From assembly GCF_002286975.1 (NCBI RefSeq), contig NZ_NSKB01000007.1:308699-372698 (forward strand): a stretch of 64,000 nucleotides of DNA, given 5' to 3'. This document shows, piece after piece, positions 24,764 to 34,381 of the stretch. The notes beneath the pieces were generated by a model that saw nothing but the letters and a program-made list of their open reading frames with translations, was not told the DNA's origin and searched no databases. The translations under genes were made by a program, and so were the position numbers. The stretch's first letter is position 1; every line of letters starts with the position of its first letter. Source of the DNA: Halomonas salipaludis. Lineage in GTDB: Bacteria > Pseudomonadota > Gammaproteobacteria > Pseudomonadales > Halomonadaceae.

Positions 24764-27229
24764 ATGACCTACAAGCCCTCCTCGATTCAACCGCCTCTGC
24801 GCGCTCGCCGGCGCATGCTGGCAATGGCCATTCACCTTGCCGCGGCGGGGCTGGTGGCTATACCCATGACAGCGCTGGCTCAGCAAACGAGCCAGCAGCA
24901 AGTGCAGCAATACGACATTCCCCCCGGCCCGGTCAGCAGCGCACTCAACCGCTTTGCGGCCCAGGCCAGCATCTATATCAGCGGCGCCGGCGCGCTGGGG
25001 GAAGGGCGCCAAAGCCCAGGGCTTCAGGGCCAGTATGGAGTGGACGAGGGGCTGCAGCGGCTGCTGGCGGGCACTGGACTTGCCGCGGTGCGGCAGGGTG
25101 ATGGGGGCTATCGGCTGGATTACATCAATAGGCAAGTTGACCAGAGCCTGGAAACGGTATCCGTCTACGGCACCCTTCCGGCCCGCTATGAAGCCCGCTA
25201 CGCGGACTCCTCGGTGCGTCTTCCTAAAGATATTATTGATGTGCCGCGATCCATCGACGTCATTCCTGAGCAGTTCTTGCTCGATCAGCAGGCTCGAGAA
25301 ATGGCTGATGCCTTTCGCCTATCACCCAATGTGGTTGTGGCTGATGGCTATGGTGGCACCCGGGAGCACTCATTGATTCGCGGCTTCAACCGCAACGATA
25401 ACTTCTATCGTAATGGCGTTCCTTTTAGCCATGAGAGCCGTATTGATCCAGCCACTATTGATAACATTCAGCTAATCAAAGGGCCAGTTGCCGATATCGG
25501 CCGTATGTCACCAGGCGGCATCGTCAATATAGAAACCAAACAGCCGCAGTTCCAGCGCGAACATTCCATTTCGACAACCTTCGATGAGCATGGGCAACGA
25601 CGTGGAACCATCGATCTCACGGGCCCCGTCGGTGAGAGCCAAAACTTGGCCTATCGGATCACGGGCTCGCTTGAGGACAGCGAGACATTTCGTGATACCA
25701 ACGTTGACCGGCAGTTTTTGTCTTCTGCGCTCCTCTGGCAAGCTGATTCCGGTGCAAGCGTAGGCTTCAATCATGAGTATTCTAAAGATCGCCGAGAAAT
25801 AGATAGAGGATTAATTACGGTACCAATGGGGGATTTGCGACGCCGACTAGCGGATGTTCCTTTTGATACTCGCTTCGATGGAAATATTCCCAATGAGCGC
25901 AACAGTGAATATCATCTTGCTGAGCTTGACGTTGTCATTCCGTTGGCAGATTCAGCCTGGGAAATCGACAACAAGCTCTTTTACTCGAGAGAAACGGGAG
26001 AAGACCTTCGTGCCGAAGTCATTTCTGTTGGAGCGGATGTTAGCAGCGAGCTTACTGAAGATACGCTAATTCGACGTGTCGGTGCCAACCAGAACAGTGT
26101 GCGCACATACAAATTTGCCCGCTCACAGTTGATTGGTGCAATCGATACGGCGATCCCCATTCGTGTGGCAGCGGGAGTTGAGTACCGAGAATTCAGCCAT
26201 GAGTGGCGCAACTTAACCGGCGCCCCTCAAATTGGTGGTTCCGTCTCATCACCGAATTCTTTTACTCTTATCAATGATCTTGGCTCGCCCAGTAGCGACC
26301 AATTTTACGACGTTAGTCAAAAATCACATGGTATGTTTTCGTCTACCGAGTTCTCGCTAACGGACACAGTGACGCTTGACCTTGGGCTTAGATATGAAAT
26401 ATCTGAGAACAACTATCATAACGACAATTATTTAACAGGCTCGTCGACTGATATTGACTCAGGGAGTAGCAGTAAGTTGACAAAAGGTCTCGGGCTGGTT
26501 TGGGAGACCACGCCGGGATTGAATCTATACCTCAGCTACGCAGACACCTTCGAGCCTCAAAATATATATGTAGGAAGTCAAGAGGTATTCGAACAGGATC
26601 CCAGCGAAGGTCGGCAGGTTGAAGCAGGTGTGAAGTGGAGTTCTGCCGATAACCGTTACTTTATTACTGGTGCAGTCTTTGATCTTCGTGAAGACAATGT
26701 GGTTGAAACTATCAACGGAGAACCGGTGCCAACCGGTGGCATTACGTCTAAAGGCGCGGAATTTTCCATAGCCGCTAATCCGGTCGATGGCTTCAACCTG
26801 CGTGGCGCCGTTGGCCTGCTTGATGCCAAGATCGTTAGCGACAACGAAGCAACGAACGGTAATCAACCGCGTAACGTCCCTGATACGACAGCCAGTCTCT
26901 GGGCGAGCTACGAATTCCGGAACCCAGCGAGTGCGCTTAGGGGATTAGGTATAGGCAGTGGCATTACTTATGCCAGCAACCGCTATGGCGATAATGGCCA
27001 TAGAAACAACCTTGGTGAAGCTCTCTATGGTTTTGAGCTTGGTGACTATACCGTTGTTGATGCTGGGCTCTGGTACTACCTCCCTGTTGGTAACGGCGAC
27101 CGCTTGCGTTTTGACCTGGGTGTCAAGAACGTGACCGATGAAGAATATATTGTTGCTTCCGGTGGTAACACACGAATCAGTGTTGGCGACCCGCGAACAT
27201 TCTATAGCGGCATACGCTTTGAGTTTTGA
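24764..27229 (+). CDS. TonB-dependent siderophore receptor 2 with STN signalling domain
   Basis: 821 residues. Signal peptide to about ALAQQ, then an STN domain (residues about 45-120: YDIPPGPVSSALNRFAAQAS, GLQRLLAGTGLAAV), TonB box-like LETVSVYG, plug (DVPRSIDVIP, LIRGFN, IQLIKGP) and barrel ending GIRFEF. Outer-membrane importer of the FpvA/FoxA/FhuE class that also signals through FecR copy 1. The GC-rich STN region gives way after about 25140 to clearly AT-richer DNA for plug and barrel. Followed by a terminator at 27270. Confidence 0.94.
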   Translation: MTYKPSSIQPPLRARRRMLAMAIHLAAAGLVAIPMTALAQQTSQQQVQQYDIPPGPVSSALNRFAAQASIYISGAGALGEGRQSPGLQGQYGVDEGLQRLLAGTGLAAVRQGDGGYRLDYINRQVDQSLETVSVYGTLPARYEARYADSSVRLPKDIIDVPRSIDVIPEQFLLDQQAREMADAFRLSPNVVVADGYGGTREHSLIRGFNRNDNFYRNGVPFSHESRIDPATIDNIQLIKGPVADIGRMSPGGIVNIETKQPQFQREHSISTTFDEHGQRRGTIDLTGPVGESQNLAYRITGSLEDSETFRDTNVDRQFLSSALLWQADSGASVGFNHEYSKDRREIDRGLITVPMGDLRRRLADVPFDTRFDGNIPNERNSEYHLAELDVVIPLADSAWEIDNKLFYSRETGEDLRAEVISVGADVSSELTEDTLIRRVGANQNSVRTYKFARSQLIGAIDTAIPIRVAAGVEYREFSHEWRNLTGAPQIGGSVSSPNSFTLINDLGSPSSDQFYDVSQKSHGMFSSTEFSLTDTVTLDLGLRYEISENNYHNDNYLTGSSTDIDSGSSSKLTKGLGLVWETTPGLNLYLSYADTFEPQNIYVGSQEVFEQDPSEGRQVEAGVKWSSADNRYFITGAVFDLREDNVVETINGEPVPTGGITSKGAEFSIAANPVDGFNLRGAVGLLDAKIVSDNEATNGNQPRNVPDTTASLWASYEFRNPASALRGLGIGSGITYASNRYGDNGHRNNLGEALYGFELGDYTVVDAGLWYYLPVGNGDRLRFDLGVKNVTDEEYIVASGGNTRISVGDPRTFYSGIRFEF

Positions 27230-27269
27230 TTGAACCCGCGACATGCTCAAGCTATAAGCGCACAAAATA

Positions 27270-27301
27270 GAGGAAAGGGGAGGGTCCCTTTCCTCTTTAC
27301 T
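27270..27301 (+). terminator. Terminator after receptor 2
   Basis: GAGGAAAGGG and CCCTTTCCTC form a perfect 10-bp stem with a 6-nt loop, followed by TTTACT. Confidence 0.7.
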
Positions 27302-27339
27302 ATCAATATTCACCGTGGTTTTATTTAAAAGTGATTTTC

Positions 27340-28242
27340 ATGCCATGTTCCACTGTTTCCGCTAGGCTATTATTTAATGGTGTCGTGGTGGTGGCCATCA
27401 TTACTGCTTTAACGCTGCCTGCTAAAAGTCTCGCGTCTTCGAATGCCTCATCCATTGCCGCACTTGATATCCGCATCGTCGAATCACTGTTGGCAATGAA
27501 TGTAGTGCCTAAAGCACTCACGGGGTCTCAAACTCAAAATTTCTCTGCCGCCATGTTGTCGGATGCTACCGAGCTTGGCCTACTCTTCCAACCCAACCTG
27601 GAGCTTCTTAGCCTACTTTCACCCCGGCAGATTTTGATGTCACCAAATTTGACACAAATTACTGATAAATTATCTGGCATCGCGACGACGGTGAGCCTAA
27701 CACCCTATGATAATGAAATAGGGATAGACCCCTGGCACCGACTAACCGACTTTACTCGTCAGCTAGGTAAGTACATCGGTGAGAAGAATTCCGCAGAAAA
27801 CTTAGTACGCGAAAGCGAGCACCGTCTCCAGATATTGCGTGATAGGCTCCCCAGTGAACAGCCCCCCCTTTTAATCATTCGTTTGATGGATCATAACCAT
27901 GCTCGGGTCTTTGGTAGCAACAGCATGTTTCAAGGTATCTTGGAACAGCTGGAGTTGACCAATGCTTGGAAAGGGCAGAACAATTACTTGGGCTTTACGA
28001 CCGCCAGCCTTGACGCTTTGATAGATATAGACGCCCGCTTAGTCATCTTAGAAAGCCCATTCGCTAATAGCCCCGTTCGTGAACAGTTTTTCGCACAGGG
28101 TATTTGGAAGCATCTGCGCAGCTTGCAACGTGGTGATGAGATCTATCTGCCAGCTAATTTTATTCACTTTGGGGCTCTACCTTCTGCCCTAAGCTTCGCC
28201 GACCTGCTGGTCGAAGCCCTTGATGTGAGCAGTGATCATTGA
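27340..28242 (+). CDS. FhuD-like iron-siderophore binding protein 2
   Basis: 300 residues from ATG 27340 (a GTG at 27331 is the alternative; neither has a strong ribosome site). The signal peptide covers about 30 residues (VVVVAIITALTLPAKSLAS). Family marks: ALDIRIVESLLAMNVVPKAL, LGLLFQPNLELLSLLSPRQI, HARVFGSNSMFQGILEQLEL and HFGALPSALSFADLLVEAL. It follows receptor 2 and overlaps the FhuF start region, so it is the periplasmic partner of that receptor. It should deliver to the permease at 39554. Confidence 0.87.
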   Translation: MPCSTVSARLLFNGVVVVAIITALTLPAKSLASSNASSIAALDIRIVESLLAMNVVPKALTGSQTQNFSAAMLSDATELGLLFQPNLELLSLLSPRQILMSPNLTQITDKLSGIATTVSLTPYDNEIGIDPWHRLTDFTRQLGKYIGEKNSAENLVRESEHRLQILRDRLPSEQPPLLIIRLMDHNHARVFGSNSMFQGILEQLELTNAWKGQNNYLGFTTASLDALIDIDARLVILESPFANSPVREQFFAQGIWKHLRSLQRGDEIYLPANFIHFGALPSALSFADLLVEALDVSSDH

Positions 28243-28249
28243 GAACAGT

Positions 28250-29020
28250 ATGATCGAATTATTGACGCCCATCTTCCGAGGAGAGTGGGCCCACTTCGGT
28301 GAAGGCCTGATCTGTAGGGAGGCTGTGGGGAATAACGCTTACCTGCTAGCCGACTTGCTCAATGAGCCGGAGAAGATCGACGAGATTCTGGTAAGGCGCG
28401 CTCGTTTTTATGGTGTTGACGATTTGCGACCAGTGGCATCGATCTGGTTACTGAAATACGTCACTCTTCTTGTTCCTCCTGTCGCCGTCGCGGCAACGGT
28501 GCTGCAGCATGGCTTCCCCGTCAGACCGCAGGATATATCGGTAATCTTGGATGAAGATGCCACACCAGTTACCTTCACCATTCCCCAGCTCGGCGAAAGT
28601 ATTGCTGGCCTTGGCACCCAGCAACGTTATGCCCCTCTAATCAAGGAGCATCTGCAACCGTTGATTGCCTACCTCTCCTCGCACTCTGGCGTGCCGTCCA
28701 AAATTTTGTGGGGGAATGTTTCGCGGCGCTTGGAGACGATACTTACCCTTGCCCAACAACTAAACACACTGCCTCCCGAGACTACCCAGCGTGCTGCCAG
28801 CGATAGAGAGTTCCTGCTAGAGCGCCGCACCTGGCCCGACAACGAACGCAATCCGATGTTCGGCTCTAAACGGCAAGCAGCAAGGGTGACAGAGAATGGA
28901 GTAGTGCCGGTGCGGCTTCATCGCCACTGCTGCCTTGATTATCGCTTGCCAGAAGGTAGTTATTGCGGGCTATGCCCACTGTCACCTGAATTTCGCAAGC
29001 GAAAAAAACGGGTGCCTTGA
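28250..29020 (+). CDS. fhuF: FhuF-like ferric-siderophore reductase 1
   Basis: 256 residues from ATG 28250; an overlapping GTG at 28232 is less likely because the pseudogene at 3662 also starts at this ATG. The C-terminal CCLDYRLPEGSYCGLCPL has the C-C-x10-C-x2-C pattern that binds the [2Fe-2S] cluster of FhuF proteins. FhuF reduces ferric hydroxamates in the cytoplasm and so releases iron. It lies 7 bases after binding protein 2. The pseudogene at 3662-4006 is a close relative (shared LICR..., LLKY-TLL). Confidence 0.85.
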   Translation: MIELLTPIFRGEWAHFGEGLICREAVGNNAYLLADLLNEPEKIDEILVRRARFYGVDDLRPVASIWLLKYVTLLVPPVAVAATVLQHGFPVRPQDISVILDEDATPVTFTIPQLGESIAGLGTQQRYAPLIKEHLQPLIAYLSSHSGVPSKILWGNVSRRLETILTLAQQLNTLPPETTQRAASDREFLLERRTWPDNERNPMFGSKRQAARVTENGVVPVRLHRHCCLDYRLPEGSYCGLCPLSPEFRKRKKRVP

Positions 29021-29074
29021 TCAACGGGGTCCCGATCACTGGCAAGGGCTTGTATCCTCCTGGGTCTCACAATA

Positions 29075-29093
29075 TGATGACAATCATTATCAT
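29075..29093 (+). promoter_or_regulatory. Fur box upstream of fecI copy 2
   Basis: TGATGACAATCATTATCAT holds the AATCATTATC half of the Fur palindrome intact and lies 30 nt before the fecI start at 29123. Confidence 0.75.
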
Positions 29094-29122
29094 TTGCATA
29101 ATGCTGAGGCCAGAAGGTCGCC

Positions 29123-29653
29123 ATGTCGTCTGGGAACTACCCACTGCGCGAGCAGGTGCATACCCTGTATTCGGAACATCACCGCTGGCTGCTTGGCTGG
29201 CTGCGTAGTCGCTTGGGCTGTTCGCAGCAGGCGGCGGATTTCGCTCAGGATACCTTTGTTCGCATCCTGGGGCGTGACGACGCTGAACGCCAGGTTGAGG
29301 CTATCCGTGAGCCACGTAGCTTCCTGGCGACCATCGCCAATCGGGTCCTGATCGATTACTTCCGCCGCCACGCGTTGGAAAAAGCCTACCGGGAAAGCCT
29401 GGCCCAGCAGCCGGAACCGGTTGCCATTTCGCCAGAAGAGCAGGCCATCGTGCTGGAAGCGCTGCACGAACTGGATGCCATGCTCAGCGGTCTGGGTAGC
29501 AAAGTACGCCGTGCCTTCTTGTTGTCCCAGTTACAAGGCATGCGCTACGCGGATATTGCCCGTGAGTTGGGCGTATCGCTCAGTTCGGTCAAGAAATACA
29601 TGGCCAAGGCCACCGAGTCTTGTTTGCTCTATGCGCTGGAAGCGGAACTGTAA
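29123..29653 (+). CDS. fecI: FecI-type ECF sigma factor 2
   Basis: 176 residues, ATG with AAGG upstream. Region 2: SQQAADFAQDTFVRILGRDD and FLATIANRVLIDYFRRHALE; region 4: LGSKVRRAFLLSQLQGMRYA then DIARELGVSLSSVKKYMAKA. Region 4 is very like copies 1 and 3, while region 2 differs more. It is followed directly by fecR copy 2. Expected target: the element before receptor 3. Confidence 0.9.
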   Translation: MSSGNYPLREQVHTLYSEHHRWLLGWLRSRLGCSQQAADFAQDTFVRILGRDDAERQVEAIREPRSFLATIANRVLIDYFRRHALEKAYRESLAQQPEPVAISPEEQAIVLEALHELDAMLSGLGSKVRRAFLLSQLQGMRYADIARELGVSLSSVKKYMAKATESCLLYALEAEL

Positions 29654-29655
29654 CG

Positions 29656-30639
29656 TTGACTGCTACAGCCCCCGATGAACTGACCCAGGCTCGGCGGGAG
29701 GCGCTACAAGCGGCTGCTCAGTGGTATGCGCGCCTGTGTTCGGAAGAGGCCGGTCCAGAAGATGAGCAGGCCCTGCGGCAGTGGTTAGGCAGCGATCCAA
29801 TGCATCAGTGGGCCTGGCAGCGGGTAGATCAACTGCAGGCCCGGCTGGGGCGAGTGCCGGGCCACCTGGCGCTGAATACATTGGAGCGTGCCGAGCAGCA
29901 CGTCAGTATGAGCCGTCGCGGCGTGTTGAAAGGGCTGGCATTGCTGTTGGGCACGGGGACTCTTGGCGTGGCTGCCTACCGCCATGCCCCGGTGGAGCAC
30001 TGGCTGGCGGACCACCATACCGCTACTGGCGAGATCAAACAGCTGACGCTAGACGATGGCACCACTCTGATACTCAACACCGCCTCGGCCGTGGATATCC
30101 ATTTTGACGTCAACGAGCGCCTGGTGGTGTTGCGCGAGGGCGAGATCATGGTGACCACCGGTAGTGAGAGTAGTGAGGACCCGCGTCCTTTTATTGTGCA
30201 AACGCCCCAGGGGAGGGTGCACGCCCTGGGCACGCGGTTCTCGGTGCGAATGCTGGAAGCGGAAACGCAGGTCGCTGTGTTCGAGCACGGTGTGGAAGTG
30301 ACGACTCGCGCGGGGGCACAAAGCCTATGTGCTGCCGGCCAGCAGCTCGCGTTTACTGCCGACGCTACGTCTCCCCCGACGAGCCTGGTGCCTACGGATG
30401 ACGCCTGGACTCGCCAGATGCTGGTGGTGCAAGACATGCGCCTGGATGCGTTTATCGCCGATCTGAGCCGCTTTCGAACGGGCGTTTTACGCTGCAGCCC
30501 CAGCGTGGCCCATTACCGCATCACCGGCGCTTTCAGGGTAGACGACACCGACCAGGCACTGCATGCGCTGACTAAGTCCTTCCCGGTATCGATCAATTCC
30601 CGCACGCGGTACTGGGTGGTGGTGGACGAGAAAAAATAA
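29656..30639 (+). CDS. fecR: FecR-type anti-sigma/sensor protein 2
   Basis: 327 residues from a TTG two bases after the fecI stop; a TTG at 29620 would overlap fecI by 34 bases. N domain (ALQAAAQWYARLCSEEAGPE, MHQWAWQRVDQLQ), then MSRRGVLKGLALLLGTGTLG, which couples a twin arginine with the membrane segment, then the periplasmic FecR domain (TATGEIKQLTLDDGTTLILN, LGTRFSVRM). The twin arginine fits the known Tat-dependent insertion of FecR proteins. Partner: receptor 3. Confidence 0.88.
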   Translation: MTATAPDELTQARREALQAAAQWYARLCSEEAGPEDEQALRQWLGSDPMHQWAWQRVDQLQARLGRVPGHLALNTLERAEQHVSMSRRGVLKGLALLLGTGTLGVAAYRHAPVEHWLADHHTATGEIKQLTLDDGTTLILNTASAVDIHFDVNERLVVLREGEIMVTTGSESSEDPRPFIVQTPQGRVHALGTRFSVRMLEAETQVAVFEHGVEVTTRAGAQSLCAAGQQLAFTADATSPPTSLVPTDDAWTRQMLVVQDMRLDAFIADLSRFRTGVLRCSPSVAHYRITGAFRVDDTDQALHALTKSFPVSINSRTRYWVVVDEKK

Positions 30640-30678
30640 TTTTTGCCAATGGCGGTACTTTTTTGTCCCCCGTTCGAC
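30631..30678 (+). promoter_or_regulatory. Candidate FecI-dependent promoter, receptor 3
   Basis: AAAAAATAATTTTTGCC starting in the last codons of fecR is followed about 35 nt later by GTTCGACCC, as at 24671 and 35925, and at the same distance from the receptor ATG. Confidence 0.5.
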
Positions 30679-30725
30679 CCACTGGTGAAGAACGCACTCT
30701 TTTGCTGCCCACCAGAGGGGACTCC

Positions 30726-33119
30726 ATGCACGATACGAAGCTAAAAAAATCACGGCTCACCCAGGCGATTGGCGGTGCAGTGCTGTGCTCAGGGCTGTTG
30801 CTGCCCGGCGCTCTGCTGCCGCTGATCGCTCATGCCGAGCAACGAGCCCAACAAAGTGCGCAGCATTTTGAAGTGCCGGCCGGCGACCTGGGCAACGCCC
30901 TTAGCCACTTTGCCGCCAATTCCGGCGTGGTCATCTACTTTGATGCCAGCCTGACCGAGGGTAAGCAGACTCGCGGGCTATCCGGCGATTACAGCGTGGA
31001 AGGAGGGTTGCGGGCACTACTTAGCGGTAGTGGGTTGTCTTTGGTCAAGGAAACCGATGGTAGCTATCGGTTGGAAGAGCGGCCGGCTGATATGGAGTTG
31101 TCGGTCGTAGAGGTATCGGCTGAGCGCTATAGGGGCGTGGCCACAGAAGGAACCGACTCCTACACCTCTAACCGGGTAGCGATTGGCAAGCATGAGCAGT
31201 CGCTTCGGGAGATTCCCCAGTCTATTAGCGTGATCACCCGCCAGCGCATGGATGATCAGGGCATGACCTCGCTGATTGATGCCATGGAGCGTACAACGGG
31301 GGTTCACACGACACACTTTGGCGGCGATACCGCTACTTTCAGCTCGCGAGGCTACCAGATGGGTACGCTGCTACTGGATGGTAGCCCTGTGAGCGGGGGT
31401 ATTGGCTACACTGATAGCAGTGCTTTCGACACGGCCTTGTTTGATCGAATCGAAGTCCTGAGGGGGCCGACAGGTATCCTGCAGGGAGCGGGAGAGCCCA
31501 GCGGTACTATCAATATGGTGCGTAAGCGCGCGCAACGGGAGTTTGGTTTCAATACATCTCTGACGGCGGGTTCGTGGGATGCCTACCGTGGGGTTATAGA
31601 TACCACGGGTGCCTTGAACAGCGATGGCAGTGTGCGCGGGCGGTTTGTTGCTGTTTATGATGACCGTGATTCATTCCTCGACCATGTTGAGCGCCAAAAA
31701 ACGGTGGGCTATGGCACGCTTGAGATAGATGTAACAGATAATACTACTGTATCACTCGGCGCAATTTATCAATCCGGTAAATCCACTCCTTTTTTGGGCT
31801 TGCCGGCTTATGCAGACGGCAATCTCCTGGATGTTAGTCGTTCTACCTTCCTTGGCTCTACGTGGGATGAGAAAGATGAGCAGCTGGAGCGTTACTTCAT
31901 AGAGCTTGAGCATGCTATGCAGAATGGGGCTAGCTTTGTTTTGAAGGCTAATAGTTTGCACCGTGATACCGATACCGTGCAGAGTAGCGCATCAACGAGT
32001 TTCGTTGATCCGGCCACCGGCACAGTGGAAGTTTGGCCATGGCGCCATCGTTCGGTGATAGATGACAGGTCTCTCGAGGCGATCTTTAGCACTCCTTTCG
32101 CATTTTTGGATGGAGAGGGCCGCGTAACGCTTGGCGCCAGCTATCAGCGTGGTGAAAACAAGCATCCTTGGTCTGGTGGTGAGCGTTTTAATAAAAGTGT
32201 ATTTAATCCAGATAATAATTCCGAAGAGGTGGGGTTCGCGCTTACGCATCGAGAACCTACAGTGGATAAGCAAACCGGACTATACGCGCAAACGAGCCTT
32301 GAGATGAGTGAGCGAACAACGCTATTGATGGGGGGACGCTTGAGTTGGTGGAAGACGACCCCGGGAGGCAGCCCTGAAGATGAATTCAAAGTAAGTGATG
32401 AATTTACACCCTATGTGGGTGTTATTTACGGTATTACTCCCGATGTTTCGACGTATGCCAGTTATACCAATATTTTTCAGCCACAAAACGATCTGAGTGC
32501 AACCGGTGATGTGTTGGAACCTCGAACCGGCAATCAGGTTGAACTCGGCTTGAAAGGGGAGCACTTTGATGGGGAGCTCAACTGGCATACTGCCATTTTC
32601 CGTATTGATGATGAAAACCGTGCCATAAACGACCCAGAGGTGCCGGGCGCTTCGATTTCAGCTGGCAAGGCCCGTAGCCAAGGCTTCGAAGCGGAAATCA
32701 GTGGCACGTTGCTATCTCGATGGGATATTTCGGCGGGTTACGCTTACACCGCTACGGAACTCGTTCGCGATCCGGGCAATGAAGGGCTTTCCTTCTCTCC
32801 CGAAACCCCCAAGCATAGCTTTAATCTATGGTCCCGCTATCGCTTCTCTGAAATGCCTAATGAAGGATGGCGCATCGGCGCTGGCATAAAAGCAGTGAGT
32901 GGTGCCCATGCGAGGCGTGGTGATGTCGTTTGGGAGAAAGGTGGCTATACACTGCTTTCCGCACAAGTAGGCTACCGGCTCAATGAGAATCTTGATTTTT
33001 CACTTAATGGTAATAATTTGACTGATAAGAAATACTATTCGCGTGTTAGCGGTAATACTCGCAATAACTATTACGGTGATCCGAGAAATGTCATGTTGAC
33101 GATGCGCTACAGTTATTGA
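30726..33119 (+). CDS. TonB-dependent siderophore receptor 3 with STN signalling domain
   Basis: 797 residues from ATG 30726 (AGAGGGG upstream). Signal peptide to about AHAEQ, STN domain (FEVPAGDLGNALSHFAANSG, YSVEGGLRALLSGSGLSLV), TonB box-like LSVVEVSA, plug (EIPQSISVITRQRMDDQGM, IEVLRGPTGILQGAGEPSG), barrel ending TMRYSY. Like receptor 2 it is of the FpvA/FoxA type. A 25-base stretch at 31053-31077, the end of the STN domain, is identical to 36356-36380 in receptor 4 although the rest of the genes differ. Barrel DNA is AT-richer than the STN part. Confidence 0.94.
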   Translation: MHDTKLKKSRLTQAIGGAVLCSGLLLPGALLPLIAHAEQRAQQSAQHFEVPAGDLGNALSHFAANSGVVIYFDASLTEGKQTRGLSGDYSVEGGLRALLSGSGLSLVKETDGSYRLEERPADMELSVVEVSAERYRGVATEGTDSYTSNRVAIGKHEQSLREIPQSISVITRQRMDDQGMTSLIDAMERTTGVHTTHFGGDTATFSSRGYQMGTLLLDGSPVSGGIGYTDSSAFDTALFDRIEVLRGPTGILQGAGEPSGTINMVRKRAQREFGFNTSLTAGSWDAYRGVIDTTGALNSDGSVRGRFVAVYDDRDSFLDHVERQKTVGYGTLEIDVTDNTTVSLGAIYQSGKSTPFLGLPAYADGNLLDVSRSTFLGSTWDEKDEQLERYFIELEHAMQNGASFVLKANSLHRDTDTVQSSASTSFVDPATGTVEVWPWRHRSVIDDRSLEAIFSTPFAFLDGEGRVTLGASYQRGENKHPWSGGERFNKSVFNPDNNSEEVGFALTHREPTVDKQTGLYAQTSLEMSERTTLLMGGRLSWWKTTPGGSPEDEFKVSDEFTPYVGVIYGITPDVSTYASYTNIFQPQNDLSATGDVLEPRTGNQVELGLKGEHFDGELNWHTAIFRIDDENRAINDPEVPGASISAGKARSQGFEAEISGTLLSRWDISAGYAYTATELVRDPGNEGLSFSPETPKHSFNLWSRYRFSEMPNEGWRIGAGIKAVSGAHARRGDVVWEKGGYTLLSAQVGYRLNENLDFSLNGNNLTDKKYYSRVSGNTRNNYYGDPRNVMLTMRYSY

Positions 33120-33132
33120 TTATTGAAAATCC

Positions 33133-33156
33133 AAGCAGGGCGCAGGCGCTCTGCTT
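33133..33156 (+). terminator. Hairpin after receptor 3
   Basis: AAGCAGGGCGC and GCGCTCTGCTT form an 11-bp stem with one G-T pair. Only a weak T-rich run follows, so it may attenuate and not fully stop transcription into the binding protein gene. Confidence 0.45.
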
Positions 33157-33263
33157 GATGGTTTCATGTCGGTGCTGAGTGTTGACCATTGGCTATGTTG
33201 CGCATGGCTGTTTATTGTGTGCTTTACCTGCTTGGGGTCGTTGGGGAATGGGGAGTCTTGCGC

Positions 33264-34163
33264 GTGCCGCTAAGTAAAAAGGCATTGATGATTATATGTG
33301 TCGTGCTGGCTTTATATGGATGTGAAGACGCCAGCGCTGAGAAATCTCCCGATGTTCTTGCTTATAGCTGGTCCATTGTAGAAACGCTCGTTGCGCTAGA
33401 CCTCCCGCCCAGAGGCATGACAATGAAAAAAAGTTATGAGACTTGGGGAAGTATTGAAACTCTGCCTGAAGAGGTGATGGAAGTGGGCTTTCCGCCGAAT
33501 CTCGAGCTTGTTTCGGAAATCTCACCCAGCTTCATCATGATAGGGTCAGATGGGCCTGCTCTTGATGGAAGATTGCCAGAGCACTATGCTACTTATCGCA
33601 CCACACTTTACAACGAAGATGTTGATAGATGGTATGAAATATCGGAGTTTTCAATAGATATCGCGAAGATGGTTGGTCGTTTAGAGCTTGGTAATGAGTA
33701 TGTAGGTTTTGTTGAAAACAGAATAGATAAAATGAAAAGGAGGGTGGCAGATTGGGAGAAGCCTCTATTGATTATTAGGGCATTAGACGATACGCACGTG
33801 AGAGTTTATGGCAAGAATAGCCTGCCTCAAGCCGTTGCCGACCGCCTTGGGTTAACGAACGCATGGGATGGTCCAACAAATGGTTGGGGGTTCTCCATAG
33901 TCACCGCTGCAGAGCTAGTAGGAATAGAGGCTCAGCTGATCATTGTGGAAGGGCCAAGATTATCAGGAGAGATGCAGGAAAAGCTCGCCGGCCATGGAAT
34001 TTGGCAACATGTCCCCAGCGTCAAAGAGGGTACTGTCATCACGATTCCGCCGTTCTGGATATTTGGTGCTCTCCCCTCCGCCCTGCGCTTCGCCGAGGCC
34101 CTGGTCGAGGCGCTGGAGGCAAGCTCAGACCCTGAGGAGGCCTCCACCTGTAGTACCCTGTAG
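33264..34163 (+). CDS. FhuD-like iron-siderophore binding protein 3
   Basis: 299 residues from GTG 33264, chosen because GGGGAG lies 8 bases upstream and a clean signal segment follows (KALMIICVVLALYGCEDAS); ATGs at 33195 and 33204 would add a second hydrophobic stretch. The cysteine after LYG could be a lipid site, though the tyrosine is unusual. Family marks: SWSIVETLVALDLPPRGM, FPPNLELVSEI, HVRVYGKNSLPQAVADRLGL, FGALPSALRFAEALVEAL. The gene body is AT-rich, but from 34072 its last bases become GC-rich and nearly identical to the end of binding protein 4. Partner of receptor 3. Confidence 0.85.
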   Translation: MPLSKKALMIICVVLALYGCEDASAEKSPDVLAYSWSIVETLVALDLPPRGMTMKKSYETWGSIETLPEEVMEVGFPPNLELVSEISPSFIMIGSDGPALDGRLPEHYATYRTTLYNEDVDRWYEISEFSIDIAKMVGRLELGNEYVGFVENRIDKMKRRVADWEKPLLIIRALDDTHVRVYGKNSLPQAVADRLGLTNAWDGPTNGWGFSIVTAAELVGIEAQLIIVEGPRLSGEMQEKLAGHGIWQHVPSVKEGTVITIPPFWIFGALPSALRFAEALVEALEASSDPEEASTCSTL

Positions 34164-34171
34164 GAGCCAAC

Positions 34172-34276
34172 ATGGTCGACCTGATCCCCAACAGCTATGA
34201 CGAATGGCGCTACTGCATTACCGAAATTTGCGGTATCTCGCTGACTGAATCCTATATCCGCAAGCGTATCAACTGA
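34172..34276 (+). CDS. 34-residue small ORF behind binding protein 3
   Basis: ATG with TAGGAG six bases upstream, reading MVDLIPNSYDEWRYCITEIC and on to GISLTESYIRKRIN before the stop. The strong ribosome site, GC-rich codons and tight link (8 bases after the binding protein stop) support translation. It occupies the place where FhuF stands in module 2. It looks like the N-terminal part of a somewhat longer small protein, so truncation is possible. Function unknown. Confidence 0.5.
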   Translation: MVDLIPNSYDEWRYCITEICGISLTESYIRKRIN

Positions 34277-34381
34277 GGTTGTTGTTGGTACCGCCATTGT
34301 ATTGAGATGTATTGTCATTTAGATTATTGCCTGTGGCGCCGCCTCGCCAGGGCGGTGTGTGCCAAACGATGACGGTGGGTG

